DNA of 64,000 bases from contig NZ_CP025228.1 in assembly GCF_004102025.1 (NCBI RefSeq), positions 3,348,001 through 3,412,000 on the forward strand. The letters are read 5' to 3'. The notes beneath the pieces were generated by a model, which was given only the letters and a program-made list of their open reading frames with translations, was not told the DNA's origin and did not search any database. A program made the translations under genes and the position numbers. Origin of the DNA: Actinomyces qiguomingii (GTDB lineage Bacteria > Actinomycetota > Actinomycetes > Actinomycetales > Actinomycetaceae). This document shows positions 1 through 7,373 of the stretch, piece after piece (positions within the stretch are counted from its first letter, which is position 1; every line of letters begins with the position of its first letter).

Positions 1-771
1 ACGCTTGCCTGGACCGGCTTCCCGTTGCGTCAACAGCTCTCCCGCCGACTCGACCTACCGGTGTGGCTCGACGACGAGGTCAATGTCATGGCGCTGGCGG
101 CCGCCAAACGCATAGGGGCGCCCCCGGATCTCCTGTACGTCCGGCTGAGTCTGGGGCTTGGCATGGGTATTGTCTCGGGCGGACAGGTGCACCGCGGTGC
201 CGCGGCCGCCTCCGGGGAGATCGCCCATATTCAGATGGCGGGCGCCGGTGGCCGTGCCTGCCGTTGTGGACGAAGGGGCTGCCTGGAGACGACGCTCTCC
301 GGTGGCGCCATGGAGGACGCGGCAGTCACCCCACAGGCCTTGAAGCGATCCCCCTACCTGCGCCGTCTCGACGAGTCCGAAGGCGTCCGCTGCGAGCACG
401 TCTTTCGCGGCGCCGCGGAAGGGGACCCGGTGTGCGTGCGCCTGCTTACCGAGGCGGCCGACCGGCTCTCGGTGGTGCTGGCAGTGCTGACCACCACCTA
501 CAACCCCGGGGAGGTGGTGCTGGGCGGAGGTGTGGCGCAGGCAGGGGAGTTCTTCTCCCGGGCGGTCGGCCAGGCCCTGCGCCGGCGCGTTCTGCCCGCC
601 ACCTCCGAACGCCTGCGCGTGCGCATGGGAGGTGCGGACGATACCCTGTCCGGCGCGTGCCGCATGGTCACCGACGCCCTCCTGTCGGCTCACGTCATGC
701 ACGTCTGGATGCCCCACGGCTCCCCGGTAGGGGTGCAGGAGGTGGTCACCCACCGCCGCCAAGATGCGTGA
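1..771 (+). CDS. ROK family protein, C-terminal part (cut by window start)
   Basis: The reading frame is open from base 1, so the gene begins before the window; what is visible is the sugar-kinase-like part of a ROK (repressor/ORF/kinase) protein. It contains the ROK signature CRCGRRGCLE, whose Cys residues bind zinc, preceded by a glycine-rich stretch and ASGEIAH, and followed by NPGEVVLGGG near the C-terminus. ROK proteins are either glucokinases or sugar-responsive repressors. The N-terminus that would show a helix-turn-helix is missing, so the two cannot be told apart here, though the second ROK gene at 5.3 kb is clearly a repressor. A 22-bp repeat array begins about 30 bases after the stop. 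Confidence 0.85.
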   Translation, partial: TLAWTGFPLRQQLSRRLDLPVWLDDEVNVMALAAAKRIGAPPDLLYVRLSLGLGMGIVSGGQVHRGAAAASGEIAHIQMAGAGGRACRCGRRGCLETTLSGGAMEDAAVTPQALKRSPYLRRLDESEGVRCEHVFRGAAEGDPVCVRLLTEAADRLSVVLAVLTTTYNPGEVVLGGGVAQAGEFFSRAVGQALRRRVLPATSERLRVRMGGADDTLSGACRMVTDALLSAHVMHVWMPHGSPVGVQEVVTHRRQDA

Positions 772-800
772 TCACCTCCCGTCTCCCCGCCCCATTTCAC

Positions 801-862
801 CGAGATCGGTCGTTGTTACCGTCGAGATCGGTAGACATAACCACCGAGATCGGTTGATGTGG
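801..862. repeat. 22-bp intergenic array R1 (3 units, GAGATCGG core)
   Basis: GAGATCGGT occurs at 802, 824 and 846, an exact 22-bp period, with AT-richer linkers (gttacc, acataacc). Same family as arrays at 6479, 12403, 28328, 36908, 51723 and 54261. All three units here share the core variant GAGATCGG. Confidence 0.8.
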
Positions 863-899
863 CGTAGCCGGTTACGCACCACACACCTGAAGCTGCCAA

Positions 900-1020
900 C
901 GCTCGCAGCGCCGCAGCACACGCACCCGCACGGCGGCCAGGCGGTCCAGCGGCAGCAGGTTCAGGCGCTCATCGCCGTTGAGGTTGCGGCCGCCCAGCCG
1001 CTCCCCCACCTCGCAGCTCT
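900..1020 (-). pseudogene. Remnant of the 3-prime end of a GH35-type gene
   Basis: Bases about 908-1005 are nearly identical to 1763-1860, the last coding stretch of the GH35-like gene downstream. Read on the minus strand it gives GRNLNGDERLNLLPLDRLAA in the same frame as that gene's C-terminus, preceded by GERLGG instead of GEWVSG. It is therefore a slightly diverged copy of the tail with no body left. The toxin-antitoxin pair lies between the two copies. The rest of the 772-1069 gap holds only the R1 repeats. Confidence 0.7.
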
Positions 1021-1069
1021 GCTATCATGGTGATGATAAAACGTCTTCGGTGAGAGGTTGAGGATACCC

Positions 1070-1387
1070 ATGCCAGTCATCCGCCCGATCTCGGACCTGC
1101 GCAATAAGTTCACAGAAATCTCCGCAACTGTCCATGAGGACGATCGCCCGGTCTTTCTGACCCGCAATGGGGTTGGTGACATGGTGGTGATGAGCATTGA
1201 GCACTACGAGGCGCTCGCGCTCAACCGGGAAATCACCGAGGCGCTGGCCGCGGCGGAAGTCGAGATGGAGACAACCACGGAGCGGTTCACCTCGGAGGAA
1301 GTACTCGCGTACGCACTCGCCGCGATCGACAACGCCAACGAATCCAAACAGACCAGCACGTCGCACCCCGTCGAAACAGAAGCATGA
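1070..1387 (+). CDS. Phd/YefM-type antitoxin
   Basis: A 105-residue protein with the Phd/YefM N-terminal fold: PISDLRNKFTEI, then a short linker and PVFLTRNGVGDMVVMS followed by HYEALAL. These antitoxins bind their own promoter through the N-terminus and wrap the toxin with an acidic helical C-terminus, which is present here (EVEMETTTERFTSEE). The ATG at 1070 is preferred over a TTG four codons earlier because GAGG lies 6 bases before it. The stop overlaps the toxin start (ATGA at 1384), so the pair is translationally coupled. The module sits between two copies of a GH35 gene tail, suggesting it arrived by insertion. Confidence 0.88.
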   Translation: MPVIRPISDLRNKFTEISATVHEDDRPVFLTRNGVGDMVVMSIEHYEALALNREITEALAAAEVEMETTTERFTSEEVLAYALAAIDNANESKQTSTSHPVETEA

Positions 1388-1701
1388 GATCGTACGTAGT
1401 CCGCTACCTGCGCAGAGCACAGCAAGAACTCGCCGATGCTGGGCTATCGGTACTCGAGGTATCTGGAGACGTTGATTCCGCAGTGCGGACAGTGCGACGC
1501 ATCGTCACTGTCATCAACTCGTTGAGCACCATGCCGAGTCGCCACCGCGTCTATACGCCATCTCGTTCGCTCTCGCGCGAGTATCGATATATACGCGCCG
1601 ACCAGCACCTCGTCTTCTACTGGGTCGACGACGAGTCTGCAACCGTAACCGTCGTCCGGATTATCCATGTGCGCGCGGACATCAGCCGGCACCTGGAGTG
1701 A
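1384..1701 (+). CDS. RelE/ParE-family toxin
   Basis: A 105-residue protein following the antitoxin with a 4-base overlap. The order of elements (RYLRRAQQELADAG, a helical pair, MPSRHRVYTPSRSLSREYRYIRADQHLVFYWVDDE, then TVTVVRIIHVRADISRHL) is that of the RelE/ParE fold. The C-terminal VVRIIHVRADISRHL strand is the usual end of RelE/ParE toxins with an active-site Arg. RelE members cleave mRNA in the ribosome and ParE members poison gyrase; the sequence does not decide between them. It would be kept in check by the Phd/YefM partner just upstream. Confidence 0.85.
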   Translation: MRSYVVRYLRRAQQELADAGLSVLEVSGDVDSAVRTVRRIVTVINSLSTMPSRHRVYTPSRSLSREYRYIRADQHLVFYWVDDESATVTVVRIIHVRADISRHLE

Positions 1702-1752
1702 GTCCCAACCGGCTCCCGTCTTTGCACCATCACCCAACTAGTCTGCTCCCAG

Positions 1753-3348
1753 TCACCTCCACCGCCGCAGCACACGCACCCGCACGGCGGCCAGGCGGTC
1801 CAGCGGCAGCAGGTTCAGGCGCTCATCGCCGTTGAGGTTGCGACCGCTCACCCACTCCCCCGCCTCGTAACGCCCCTCGACGGCGTCATCGATCTCCACG
1901 ACCTCGCCCTCGGCACCGGCCACCTCCAGCATGAGGCCCTGCCCGATCACGAGCACCTCATCCTCACCCAGGTCGATCAGCACGCCCATGGCGCGCATGT
2001 CTGCCGGGGCCGGCACCAGCGCCTCGGCCACGTTCTCCTGCTCGCCGCGGGCCTGGGTACGCACCTGTACGCCGGCGTCCAGGAACATCCTGCCCAGCAC
2101 GTCCGCGGCGCCTTGCACGCTCCAGCTCAGGCCGCCCAGCTCGACGACGGCGCTCTCGCCCGCCTCCAGCAGCACCGGCCGGATACGCCCTTCGCGCTGC
2201 GCTGTCACAATCACGTCCTGCGCCCCGGCGAGCAGGCGGTATGCGGCGGCGAACTGGCCGTCGGGACGCACGTCGTCCACCCCGAACACGTTGAAACCGA
2301 TCGCACCGGAGCCGACCGCCCAGAACAGGTTGCCGACGGCCACCCGCGACTCGGGCACCAGCAGCGCATTGTCGGCTCGCACATACCCGGCCACCGCACC
2401 CTTGACGTCGTCGACGTAGATGTCGGGGCCGAGCAGGGCCAGCGTAGGCGCGGCCGCCTTCCACACGTCGACGACGCCGGCCACCGGCCCGCCGCTGGGG
2501 TACTGGCCCGGCAGCTCCTGCCCCGGCTGCGGCCCCAGCCAGGCGTTGGCGTAGTAGGCGACGTCCAGATGCGCACTCGCCGCTACGGCCAGCGCCTCAC
2601 AGTAGGAGGCGAAACCCCAGGCCATAAATACCTCATCGGCACCCGGCCCCTCCCCGAACACCTGCGCCCACGTGCCGGAGGCGGGTGAGCCCTGCTCACG
2701 CCACAGTCGCGAAGCCGTGCCGGTGGCCTCCGGATGCGCGGCGAGCCAGCCCAGCAGCGCCGTCGGCACCGGAGCGGCCCAGGCGGCCTCGGCGTCGGCC
2801 GCGTGGTCGCGAGAGGCGCCCAGCAGCCCGGTCTCGTTCTCAACCTGCACCATGACCACGGTGCCGTCGGCGTCTACGGCGGCGATGTGGCGGGCGAGCG
2901 CGGTCAAGGCGCGGCAGTCGGCCTGGCGCAGAGCCGGGGAGAACACCGACAGCACGGGGGTACCGGGTCGGGTGAAGGCACCGGTGGCGCCGTCGGCTCC
3001 GGCCTCCGCACGCGGGAACCGCTCCGAATCGGCGCGAACCCACCTGGGGGCGTAGGTGGAGGCCGCATTCTTGAAGGCTCCGAACCACAGCAGGGTCAGC
3101 GCCAGGCCGCGCTCGCGAGCCATCTCGATCAGCGCGTCCACTGCGGTGAAGTCATAGACACCCTCGGCGGCCTCCACCAGATGCCAACTCACGGTGGCGG
3201 TCACGGCGTTGCCGCCGAGCTCGACCACCCGGTCGAAGGCGACGCGGGCAAGGACCAGATCGGAGCTGGTGGAGTTGTGCAGCTGGCCGCCCAACAGCAG
3301 CCGGGGCCGTCCCCCGACCACCAGGTGGCGGCTGTCAATGCGGTTCAT
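1753..3348 (-). CDS. GH35-type beta-galactosidase, DUF5597 family
   Basis: A 531-residue cytoplasmic glycosidase: no signal peptide, a TIM-barrel N-terminal two thirds and a beta-rich C-terminal DUF5597-like domain. The barrel shows GNAVTATVSWHLVE, the probable acid/base in QVENETGLLG and the probable nucleophile in LLVPESRV, as in GH35. The ATG at 3348 is chosen because AAAGGAG precedes it at good distance; an upstream in-frame extension is Pro/Arg-rich and unconvincing. It is the last gene of a three-gene minus-strand operon after the probable C-glycoside deglycosidase subunits, so it may remove O-linked sugars from plant or host glycosides. The exact substrate is not predictable. Confidence 0.8.
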   Translation of the reverse strand: MNRIDSRHLVVGGRPRLLLGGQLHNSTSSDLVLARVAFDRVVELGGNAVTATVSWHLVEAAEGVYDFTAVDALIEMARERGLALTLLWFGAFKNAASTYAPRWVRADSERFPRAEAGADGATGAFTRPGTPVLSVFSPALRQADCRALTALARHIAAVDADGTVVMVQVENETGLLGASRDHAADAEAAWAAPVPTALLGWLAAHPEATGTASRLWREQGSPASGTWAQVFGEGPGADEVFMAWGFASYCEALAVAASAHLDVAYYANAWLGPQPGQELPGQYPSGGPVAGVVDVWKAAAPTLALLGPDIYVDDVKGAVAGYVRADNALLVPESRVAVGNLFWAVGSGAIGFNVFGVDDVRPDGQFAAAYRLLAGAQDVIVTAQREGRIRPVLLEAGESAVVELGGLSWSVQGAADVLGRMFLDAGVQVRTQARGEQENVAEALVPAPADMRAMGVLIDLGEDEVLVIGQGLMLEVAGAEGEVVEIDDAVEGRYEAGEWVSGRNLNGDERLNLLPLDRLAAVRVRVLRRWR

Positions 3349-3484
3349 GAGAAAGTCTCCTTTGGCTTTCGAAATGGTCGGGGCTGCGTTGATTGCGGGC
3401 GGTTGTGGAGCTAGCGTCCAGCGGCGGCGGCCCGGTGGCAAATACCGACCGGACCGCCGTCGTCGGGATGCGCCTGAGGCGGCG

Positions 3485-3877
3485 CTAAATGGTGACGGTG
3501 CGCCTCATCTCGCCGGAGAAGGGCACGGGGATGTAGGCCACGCGCGCCGAGACCCGCAGCAGCACCTCATGCTCACCCGGCGCCAGCCCGCCGTCGCGCA
3601 GCACGCGCACGGTGGCCTCGTCGGCATACTCCCAGCGGAAGAAGGTGACCGTCTCCATCTCCTCCAGGGTGAACCAGTGCTTGCCGTCGTCGGCGGTGAA
3701 GCGGATGTCCTCGCGGGGCACGGCCTCGCCGTCGAGCTCAACCTCGACGTCGTGCACCATCGACAGCGGAATACCGCGGTAATACGGGATGCGGGTGCGC
3801 ATCTGAAAGCCGATGGTCTTGCCGTCCTCCTCGGCGTTCGCGAGGGAGTTCTCGGTGAAGATGTATCCGTCGAACAT
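3485..3877 (-). CDS. Probable C-glycoside deglycosidase beta subunit (DUF6379 type)
   Basis: A 130-residue all-beta protein (MFDGYIFTENSLAN ... IPYYRGIPLSMVHDVEVELDG ... RVAYIPVPFSGEMRRTVTI). This is the short beta-sandwich family found next to TIM-barrel sugar isomerase-like proteins. Studied pairs form the C-glycoside deglycosidase complex, which breaks the C-C bond between a 3-oxo-sugar and an aglycone. Here it starts 9 bases after the stop of the matching TIM-barrel gene, the arrangement known for alpha and beta subunits. Family recognition is from memory of pattern, length and neighbour; it could serve a different 3-oxo-glycoside reaction. Confidence 0.7.
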   Translation of the reverse strand: MFDGYIFTENSLANAEEDGKTIGFQMRTRIPYYRGIPLSMVHDVEVELDGEAVPREDIRFTADDGKHWFTLEEMETVTFFRWEYADEATVRVLRDGGLAPGEHEVLLRVSARVAYIPVPFSGEMRRTVTI

Positions 3878-3886
3878 GGGTTCTGC

Positions 3887-4945
3887 TCACTTTCCGTCGT
3901 TCTGGGCCGCGCCGGTGCCGTCGTTCTTGCCGTCGTTCAAGTGCCGCTCCATGAGCTCCTGGTGCCGGCGCACCTGCTCGAGGTCGGCGATGGGCTCACC
4001 CGGCAGCGTGAAGCGCTGCCCCTCGTACTCGCTGCACACGTAACCGTCGAAACCCAACCGGTTCAGCCGGGTGAAAATGCGGCCGTAGTCGATGGAGTAC
4101 TCCTCGCCGTCGTCGGTGACCTCCCAGAACTTGCCGTGGAAGGACTTGATGTAAGGCAGGTACTCGTCCAGGGTGTCCAGCGGGGTGTTCTCGTATCCGG
4201 TTGACATCATGGCGTAGAAGCGGTCGTCAAAGCTGTGGAAGTGCCGGGTCAACTCATCCGGAAACTCGTAGTCGTCGGGGTTGTCCGGGTTGCGCGGGAA
4301 GAACTGGCGCGGGTCGGTGCCGCGGGCGAAGATATCATCGATGTACTTGATGACGTCCTCATTGACCCCACTGACCTCACGGAAGTAATCCGTGGATACC
4401 CGCGGATGCCGCTGACAGTAAATGCCGAAGTCGACCACCAGCCCGACGTGCGGGTTGTCGACCTCCCGCATCTCCTTGATCCAGGCCTCCGTCAAGGGGT
4501 GGTCGAAGCTCATACCGGCGTGCACCTCGACCGCCATGGTGATTCCCAGCTTCTCCGCCAGCGGGAGGGTGGGGCGGATCACGGCCGGGTCGGTCTGGGA
4601 GACGATGCGCACCAGCGGGAAGCCCAGCCGGTGGGTCAGGCGCAGGTCGGCGCTGAGAGCATCGACCTGCTCCTCCAGGGTCAGCCAGCGGTTCTTGTAC
4701 AGCGAGGAGTTAATGAAGATGTCGTTGGAGACGCGCTCAAGCGGGTGCCGCTCCATAACCGCTTCCCACTCGGCGAGAGTCTCCTCGCTGGCACGTGCGG
4801 CACCACGGATCATCTGATCCGAGAGGATCTCCACACCCTGCGCGCCCATTTCTTCCACGGCAGCTACCGTGCCCTCCAGGCCCATGCCGCCGCGTCCGTA
4901 GGCGTCCTGCAACGAGTACAGGGAGACGCCCTTCTTGATAGTCAT
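3887..4945 (-). CDS. Probable C-glycoside deglycosidase alpha subunit (TIM-barrel isomerase family)
   Basis: A 352-residue sugar phosphate isomerase/epimerase-type TIM barrel. Likely divalent-metal ligands fall in the usual order: Glu in MAVEVHAG, Asp in GLVVDFGIY, His in IKSFHGKFWEV and Glu in VCSEYEGQ. It starts with MTIKKGVSLYSLQDAYGRG; the ATG at 4945 has GAGAGG about 11 bases upstream. With the small beta-sandwich gene immediately downstream it resembles the two-subunit enzymes that cleave C-glycosides after oxidation at C3. No oxidoreductase that would make the 3-oxo substrate is visible in the window. An ordinary hydroxypyruvate isomerase-like role remains possible. It is transcribed divergently from the ROK repressor at 5251. 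Confidence 0.7.
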   Translation of the reverse strand: MTIKKGVSLYSLQDAYGRGGMGLEGTVAAVEEMGAQGVEILSDQMIRGAARASEETLAEWEAVMERHPLERVSNDIFINSSLYKNRWLTLEEQVDALSADLRLTHRLGFPLVRIVSQTDPAVIRPTLPLAEKLGITMAVEVHAGMSFDHPLTEAWIKEMREVDNPHVGLVVDFGIYCQRHPRVSTDYFREVSGVNEDVIKYIDDIFARGTDPRQFFPRNPDNPDDYEFPDELTRHFHSFDDRFYAMMSTGYENTPLDTLDEYLPYIKSFHGKFWEVTDDGEEYSIDYGRIFTRLNRLGFDGYVCSEYEGQRFTLPGEPIADLEQVRRHQELMERHLNDGKNDGTGAAQNDGK

Positions 4946-5250
4946 GTATCCGTCCTCTCTCCGTCCTTGGAGGTTCCTGGATGGTGTTGAATTCCAGTGC
5001 GGCCGGCAGGCGCCGCGGGCGGGATTGTCCGCGGGTGGTAGCCACAACTGGCTCGGGATGCCCCGGTTGCACCGAGGTTATGGCGCGGCGGCGAGCGGCG
5101 GCCAGGCACCCAGGTGCCGCTTCTGCACGATCACGGCATTAGCCTCGACGACGTCGGCCTTCCCGACCGGGCTCGCGGACTGATTTAGGCTGAGGCCACG
5201 TCGACGCCCCTCCCCCTGCGGCGCCGTGGTCACCATCCCGGGAGGCAGCC
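4946..5250. promoter_or_regulatory. Divergent promoter region between the deglycosidase operon and the ROK repressor
   Basis: This 305-bp gap contains no gene. It must hold the promoters of both the minus-strand operon and the plus-strand ROK gene. TTTAGGCT at 5185-5192 is a possible -10 for the ROK gene. I could not pick out a convincing operator palindrome. Confidence 0.4.
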
Positions 5251-6456
5251 GTGTTCAGCCCCATCGCCGCAATCGATACCGATGTGCGCACCACTGTCAA
5301 CCTCATCCGTACCGGCCGCGCAGTCACCAGGCAGCAGCTGGCACGCCTGACTGGAATGAGTCGCAACACGATCTCTTCGCTGATAAACATCGCCGTCGCC
5401 GCCGAACTGATCGCGCCGGACGGGTCTGCTCCCTCAACCGGTGGCAGAGCGCCCGCCACATGGCGCTTCCGTCAGGAAGCCGGGCTCGTGCTTGCGATAG
5501 GCGTACACACTTCTACCCTGCGCCTTGCGGTCACGGACCTGGCCGGAGGGCCGGTTGAACGGCGCACCCTGGATTGGCCCATCACCCGTGGCCCGAAGGA
5601 CACGCTGGCCCAGGCCGCCACCACGCTGCACGAAATGCTACGCGGACACGACCTGCCGGTGTGGGCGGCCGGTGTCTCCCTGCCGGGCCCGATCGACCAG
5701 GAGACGGGCCGCCCTTCATCCCCGCCGATCATGCCCGGCTGGGACAATTTCGACGTCGTCGGCACCCTGGAGGCCGGGCTGCGGGTGCCGGTCCGCACCG
5801 GAAACGACGTCAACATCATGCTGCTCGGCTACGCCTCCACACTGCCCGACCGGGTGCGGCGGGAGCCGGCGAATGTCCTGTACCTGCAGGTCGGCACCGG
5901 AATCGGGGTGGGGATCATGTCCAACGGGCACCTGCATTTGGGCTCCGCCGGGGCCGCCGGAGACATTGGACATGTGCGCGTATCGGGTGCGGACACAGTG
6001 ATCTGCCGCTGCGGGCGCACCGGCTGCCTGGAGGCCGTCGCGGGCGGTTGGGCGCTACTGCGCGACGCCCGCCGTGCCGCGGTGGAGGGACTGAGTCCGC
6101 ATCTGAAGAGCCGTCTGGAATGCAGCGGTGAACTGACCATTGAGGATATCGTCGCGGGCGTGAATGCCGGTGACACCGAATGCGTCACCCTCATGGTGCG
6201 TTCGGCTACCGCGGTCGGCGACGCCCTGGCCATGCTGGTCAGCTTCTTCAACCCCGGCCGGGTGGTGTTGGCCGGGCCAATGCCGCAGGGGTGTCCGATG
6301 TTCCTGGACGTCATCATGCGCATTGTCAATGAGCGCGCCCTGTCCCTGGCCACAGCCGACCTGGAGATCCTGCCGGCGCAAAGCGGACTGGACGATGAGC
6401 TGCGCGGCTGCGCCCTACTGGCCGTCAACTCGGTATTCGAGGCGGCCACCGCCTAG
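5251..6456 (+). CDS. ROK family transcriptional repressor
   Basis: A 401-residue sugar-responsive regulator. Residues about 8-50 form a winged helix-turn-helix (VTRQQLARLTGMSRNTISSL), followed by a ROK kinase-like sugar-binding domain with AAGVSLPGPID, TGNDVNIM, VGTGIGVGI and the zinc signature CRCGRTGCLE. The start is the GTG at 5251, with GGAGG 5 bases upstream. It is divergent from the C-glycoside/GH35 operon and is the natural candidate for its repressor, relieved by a sugar released from the substrate. It ends just before the R2 repeat array. Confidence 0.9.
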   Translation: MFSPIAAIDTDVRTTVNLIRTGRAVTRQQLARLTGMSRNTISSLINIAVAAELIAPDGSAPSTGGRAPATWRFRQEAGLVLAIGVHTSTLRLAVTDLAGGPVERRTLDWPITRGPKDTLAQAATTLHEMLRGHDLPVWAAGVSLPGPIDQETGRPSSPPIMPGWDNFDVVGTLEAGLRVPVRTGNDVNIMLLGYASTLPDRVRREPANVLYLQVGTGIGVGIMSNGHLHLGSAGAAGDIGHVRVSGADTVICRCGRTGCLEAVAGGWALLRDARRAAVEGLSPHLKSRLECSGELTIEDIVAGVNAGDTECVTLMVRSATAVGDALAMLVSFFNPGRVVLAGPMPQGCPMFLDVIMRIVNERALSLATADLEILPAQSGLDDELRGCALLAVNSVFEAATA

Positions 6457-6478
6457 ACCTCCTCCCGTCCCCCTCGCC

Positions 6479-6545
6479 GAGGTCGGTAGACGTTATATGC
6501 CGAGGTCGGCACAAGTAACATGCCGAGACCGGCACTTATAACGCA
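6479..6545. repeat. Intergenic array R2 (3 units, 23-bp spacing)
   Basis: GAGGTCGG at 6479 and 6502 and GAGACCGG at 6525 give a 23-bp period, one base longer than other arrays of the family. It begins 22 bases after the ROK stop codon. Linkers contain ttatatgcc, agtaacatgcc and cttataacg. Confidence 0.75.
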
Positions 6546-6617
6546 GCCGCCGCTCCGGCCCCGCCGTTGCGGGATACCGGCACTCCGACGGCCGCCTCCC
6601 ACGCGCAAAGGAGCCCC

Positions 6618-6902
6618 ATGATCCGCATCATCGCCACCTTCACCGTCCGGCCCGACGCCGTCGACGAATTCACCGCCAAGGCGCGTCAGTTAGTGGATGC
6701 CTCACGCGCGGAGTCCGGCAACATCTCCTACGAGCTGCTGCGCGCCCGCGACGACGCCACGACGCTCACCTTCCTGGAGGCATGGGCCGACGACACCGCC
6801 ATTGAGGCACACAACGCCTCCGCGCACTTCACCACGCTCATCCCACAGCTGATCGCTCTAACGACCAGCGATCCGGCCATCGTCCAGTACGAGCCGGCCT
6901 GA
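6618..6902 (+). CDS. Antibiotic biosynthesis monooxygenase (ABM) domain protein
   Basis: A 94-residue single-domain protein of the ABM/dimeric ferredoxin-like fold: MIRIIATFTVRPDAVDEFTAKARQ, ESGNISYELLRA, TFLEAWADDTAIEAHNASAHF. Such proteins act as cofactor-free quinol monooxygenases (YgiN-like) or are of unknown role; the His/Ala AHNASAHF segment lines the usual pocket. The start is fixed by AAAGGAG ending 5 bases before the ATG. It is monocistronic, between an R2 array and a long repeat-filled gap. Confidence 0.85.
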   Translation: MIRIIATFTVRPDAVDEFTAKARQLVDASRAESGNISYELLRARDDATTLTFLEAWADDTAIEAHNASAHFTTLIPQLIALTTSDPAIVQYEPA

Positions 6903-6959
6903 TTCCCGATCGCCCCCGGAAATGTGGCTCTTCCGGCCTGAGGCGTAATGGTTCCGGCA

Positions 6960-7310
6960 GGGGACTGACGATGTGGTGGTCGTGCTCGGGCGCGGGAGGA
7001 CGTGCTCGGGCTGATGAGGACGTTTGGGCGAGCGCGGGTCGTGTTCGGGCCGGCGCCTGGGTGCGTAAGCAGTTGCGGGGGCCGTTACCGGGCGGACGGT
7101 TCGTGTGTCCCCGCGACGGTTCGTCAGGTAGCAGCGACGATTCGTCCTGAACGGCGACGGTTCGTCCGTCTACCCCACGAACCGTCGCGGCAAGTGCCGA
7201 AGTGTCGGCGCAAACTGACGAATCGTCACCCGAACACACGAACCGTCGACCCGAACAGCCGAGCCGCCACCAGCCAACCCTCCGCACTCGCCGACGCGAA
7301 GAGCCTCTAA
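6960..7310. repeat. Intergenic array element B1 (GACGGTTCGTC core, direct then inverted)
   Basis: This gap of about 470 bp (6903-7373) has no gene. GACGGTTCGT-like cores at 7095, 7115, 7136 and 7156 (20-21 bp period) are followed by the reverse complement ACGAACCGTC at 7178, 7218 and 7238, so the whole could fold into a long imperfect hairpin. A stretch AAGTGCCGAAG...TCGGCGCAAACTGACG at about 7191-7220 recurs near 17632. The element ends near 7294 with ACGCGAAGAGCC, a motif that ends several other gap elements. Before it, GTGCTCGGGC-type units repeat at about 6980-7045. Confidence 0.7.
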
Positions 7311-7316
7311 TGACGG

Positions 7317-7372
7317 CTGGCCGCTTGTGCGCGGCTCGCCCTCAAGACGCCTACCTGAGGCGCACAAGACCA
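7317..7372. terminator. Inverted repeat after the AAA/DUF4143 gene
   Basis: CTGGCCGCTTGTGCG near 7320 pairs imperfectly with GCGCACAAGACCAG near 7357, just beyond the stop of the minus-strand gene. It is a plausible stem-loop terminator without a clear T-run. Confidence 0.4.
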
Positions 7373-7373
7373 G

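Noticed and set aside
1025..1420. Minus-strand frame across the toxin-antitoxin pair
   Set aside because: It is a shadow of the coding antitoxin and toxin; the plus-strand products have clear family motifs.
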